From Phycisphaerales bacterium (GTDB lineage: Bacteria; Planctomycetota; Phycisphaerae; WQYP01): DNA of 34,159 nucleotides. Of the stretch, positions 34,025 to 34,159 are shown piece by piece. Location of the stretch: contig JABEVB010000251.1 of NCBI GenBank assembly GCA_013044165.1, positions 1 through 34,159 of the forward strand. Reading direction: 5' to 3'. Positions within the stretch are counted from its first letter, which is position 1; each line of letters begins with the position of its first letter. The notes under the pieces are model-generated. The model saw only the letters and a list, made by a program, of their open reading frames with translations, ran no database searches and was not told the DNA's origin. The translations under genes and the position numbers were made by a program.

Positions 34025-34159
34025 ATGACTAATACTTCGCATATGCGAACCATTTTGCCACCCGCTACCGTCTACCTCGTTGGAGCCGGGCCGGGCGATG
34101 CCGGGCTGGCCACCACAGCGGCCGTTGAGGCATTAAAAACAGCCGCCTGTGTCATATAC
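34025..34159 (+). CDS. cobA: Uroporphyrinogen-III C-methyltransferase, N-terminal part
   Basis: The gene runs off the right end; only 45 residues are visible. VYLVGAGPGDAGLATTAAVE is the glycine-rich SAM-binding start of the tetrapyrrole methylase family, and the spacing to CVIY fits SUMT, the step that makes precorrin-2 for siroheme and cobalamin. Other methylases (CobI, CobM) share this fold. ATG 34025 has GGAG five bases upstream. A full-length HemD fusion cannot be excluded. Confidence 0.85.
   Translation, partial: MTNTSHMRTILPPATVYLVGAGPGDAGLATTAAVEALKTAACVIY

Noticed and set aside
33781-34032. Plus-strand 83-codon frame with a good GGGAGGA ribosome site
   Set aside because: It overlaps the cobA start, its protein is unlike any family, and the same bases read better as the minus-strand small RNA. 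Kept only as an alternative.
1-34159. Mobile elements, phage genes, CRISPR arrays or attachment sites
   Set aside because: No transposase, integrase, repeat-spacer pattern or tRNA-adjacent direct repeat was seen.

Overview
The window is a moderately GC-rich bacterial chromosome segment, most likely from a planctomycete (class Phycisphaerae or a close relative). The clues are a Rhodopirellula/Verrucomicrobium-type ECF sigma factor beside a FecR-like membrane protein with a carbohydrate-binding-like tail, a prepilin of the H-X9-DG type, a PEP-CTERM surface protein, a prenyltransferase-like protein with DUF4159 modules, and a Sel1-like secreted protein with the long tail common in planctomycetes. 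No phage, insertion sequence, CRISPR array or attachment site was seen, so this reads as ordinary chromosome with an accessory glycan locus.

Layout. 1-600: start of a minus-strand exported galactose mutarotase. 601-1325: probable gene wreckage. 1326-6752: secreted Sel1-like protein, guaB and an aldehyde dehydrogenase (plus). 6817-14103: glycan locus, with GH2 glycosidase, prepilin and PEP-CTERM protein on minus, divergent from the ECF sigma and FecR/NPCBM pair on plus. 14125-16024: minus operon rex, SGNH hydrolase, DUF2127 membrane protein, divergent from a large secreted protein (16263-18107). 18210-21286: DUF1444-like protein and tagaturonate epimerase UxaE (minus), separated by a gap with a possible gene relic. 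21527-22807: RNase P RNA with its own terminator, and a HAD phosphatase (minus). 22969-26610: membrane protein and a large DUF4159 protein (plus). 26685-30479: minus cluster of L,D-transpeptidase, DUF218 protein, lipA, acpS and a rhodanese. 30593-32923: plus-strand JAMM peptidase, sulfide:quinone-oxidoreductase-like flavoprotein and a 44-residue protein. 33100-33557: 59-residue membrane protein and tRNA-Val(TAC) (minus). 33718-33817: candidate small RNA (minus). 34025-end: start of a uroporphyrinogen-III methyltransferase (plus).

How they fit together. GH2, galactose mutarotase, aldehyde dehydrogenase and UxaE point to plant or algal polysaccharide use, including uronates. The sigma/FecR pair probably senses or responds to surface glycans and may control the divergent surface-protein/glycosidase genes. 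Rhodanese, JAMM peptidase and the SQR-like enzyme form a small sulfur-handling neighbourhood. The most interesting non-coding signals are the candidate small RNA at 33718-33817, two genes whose -10 boxes lie only six bases from the start codon (possible leaderless mRNAs, one of them guaB), and an 11-base direct repeat in the divergent intergenic region of the glycan locus.
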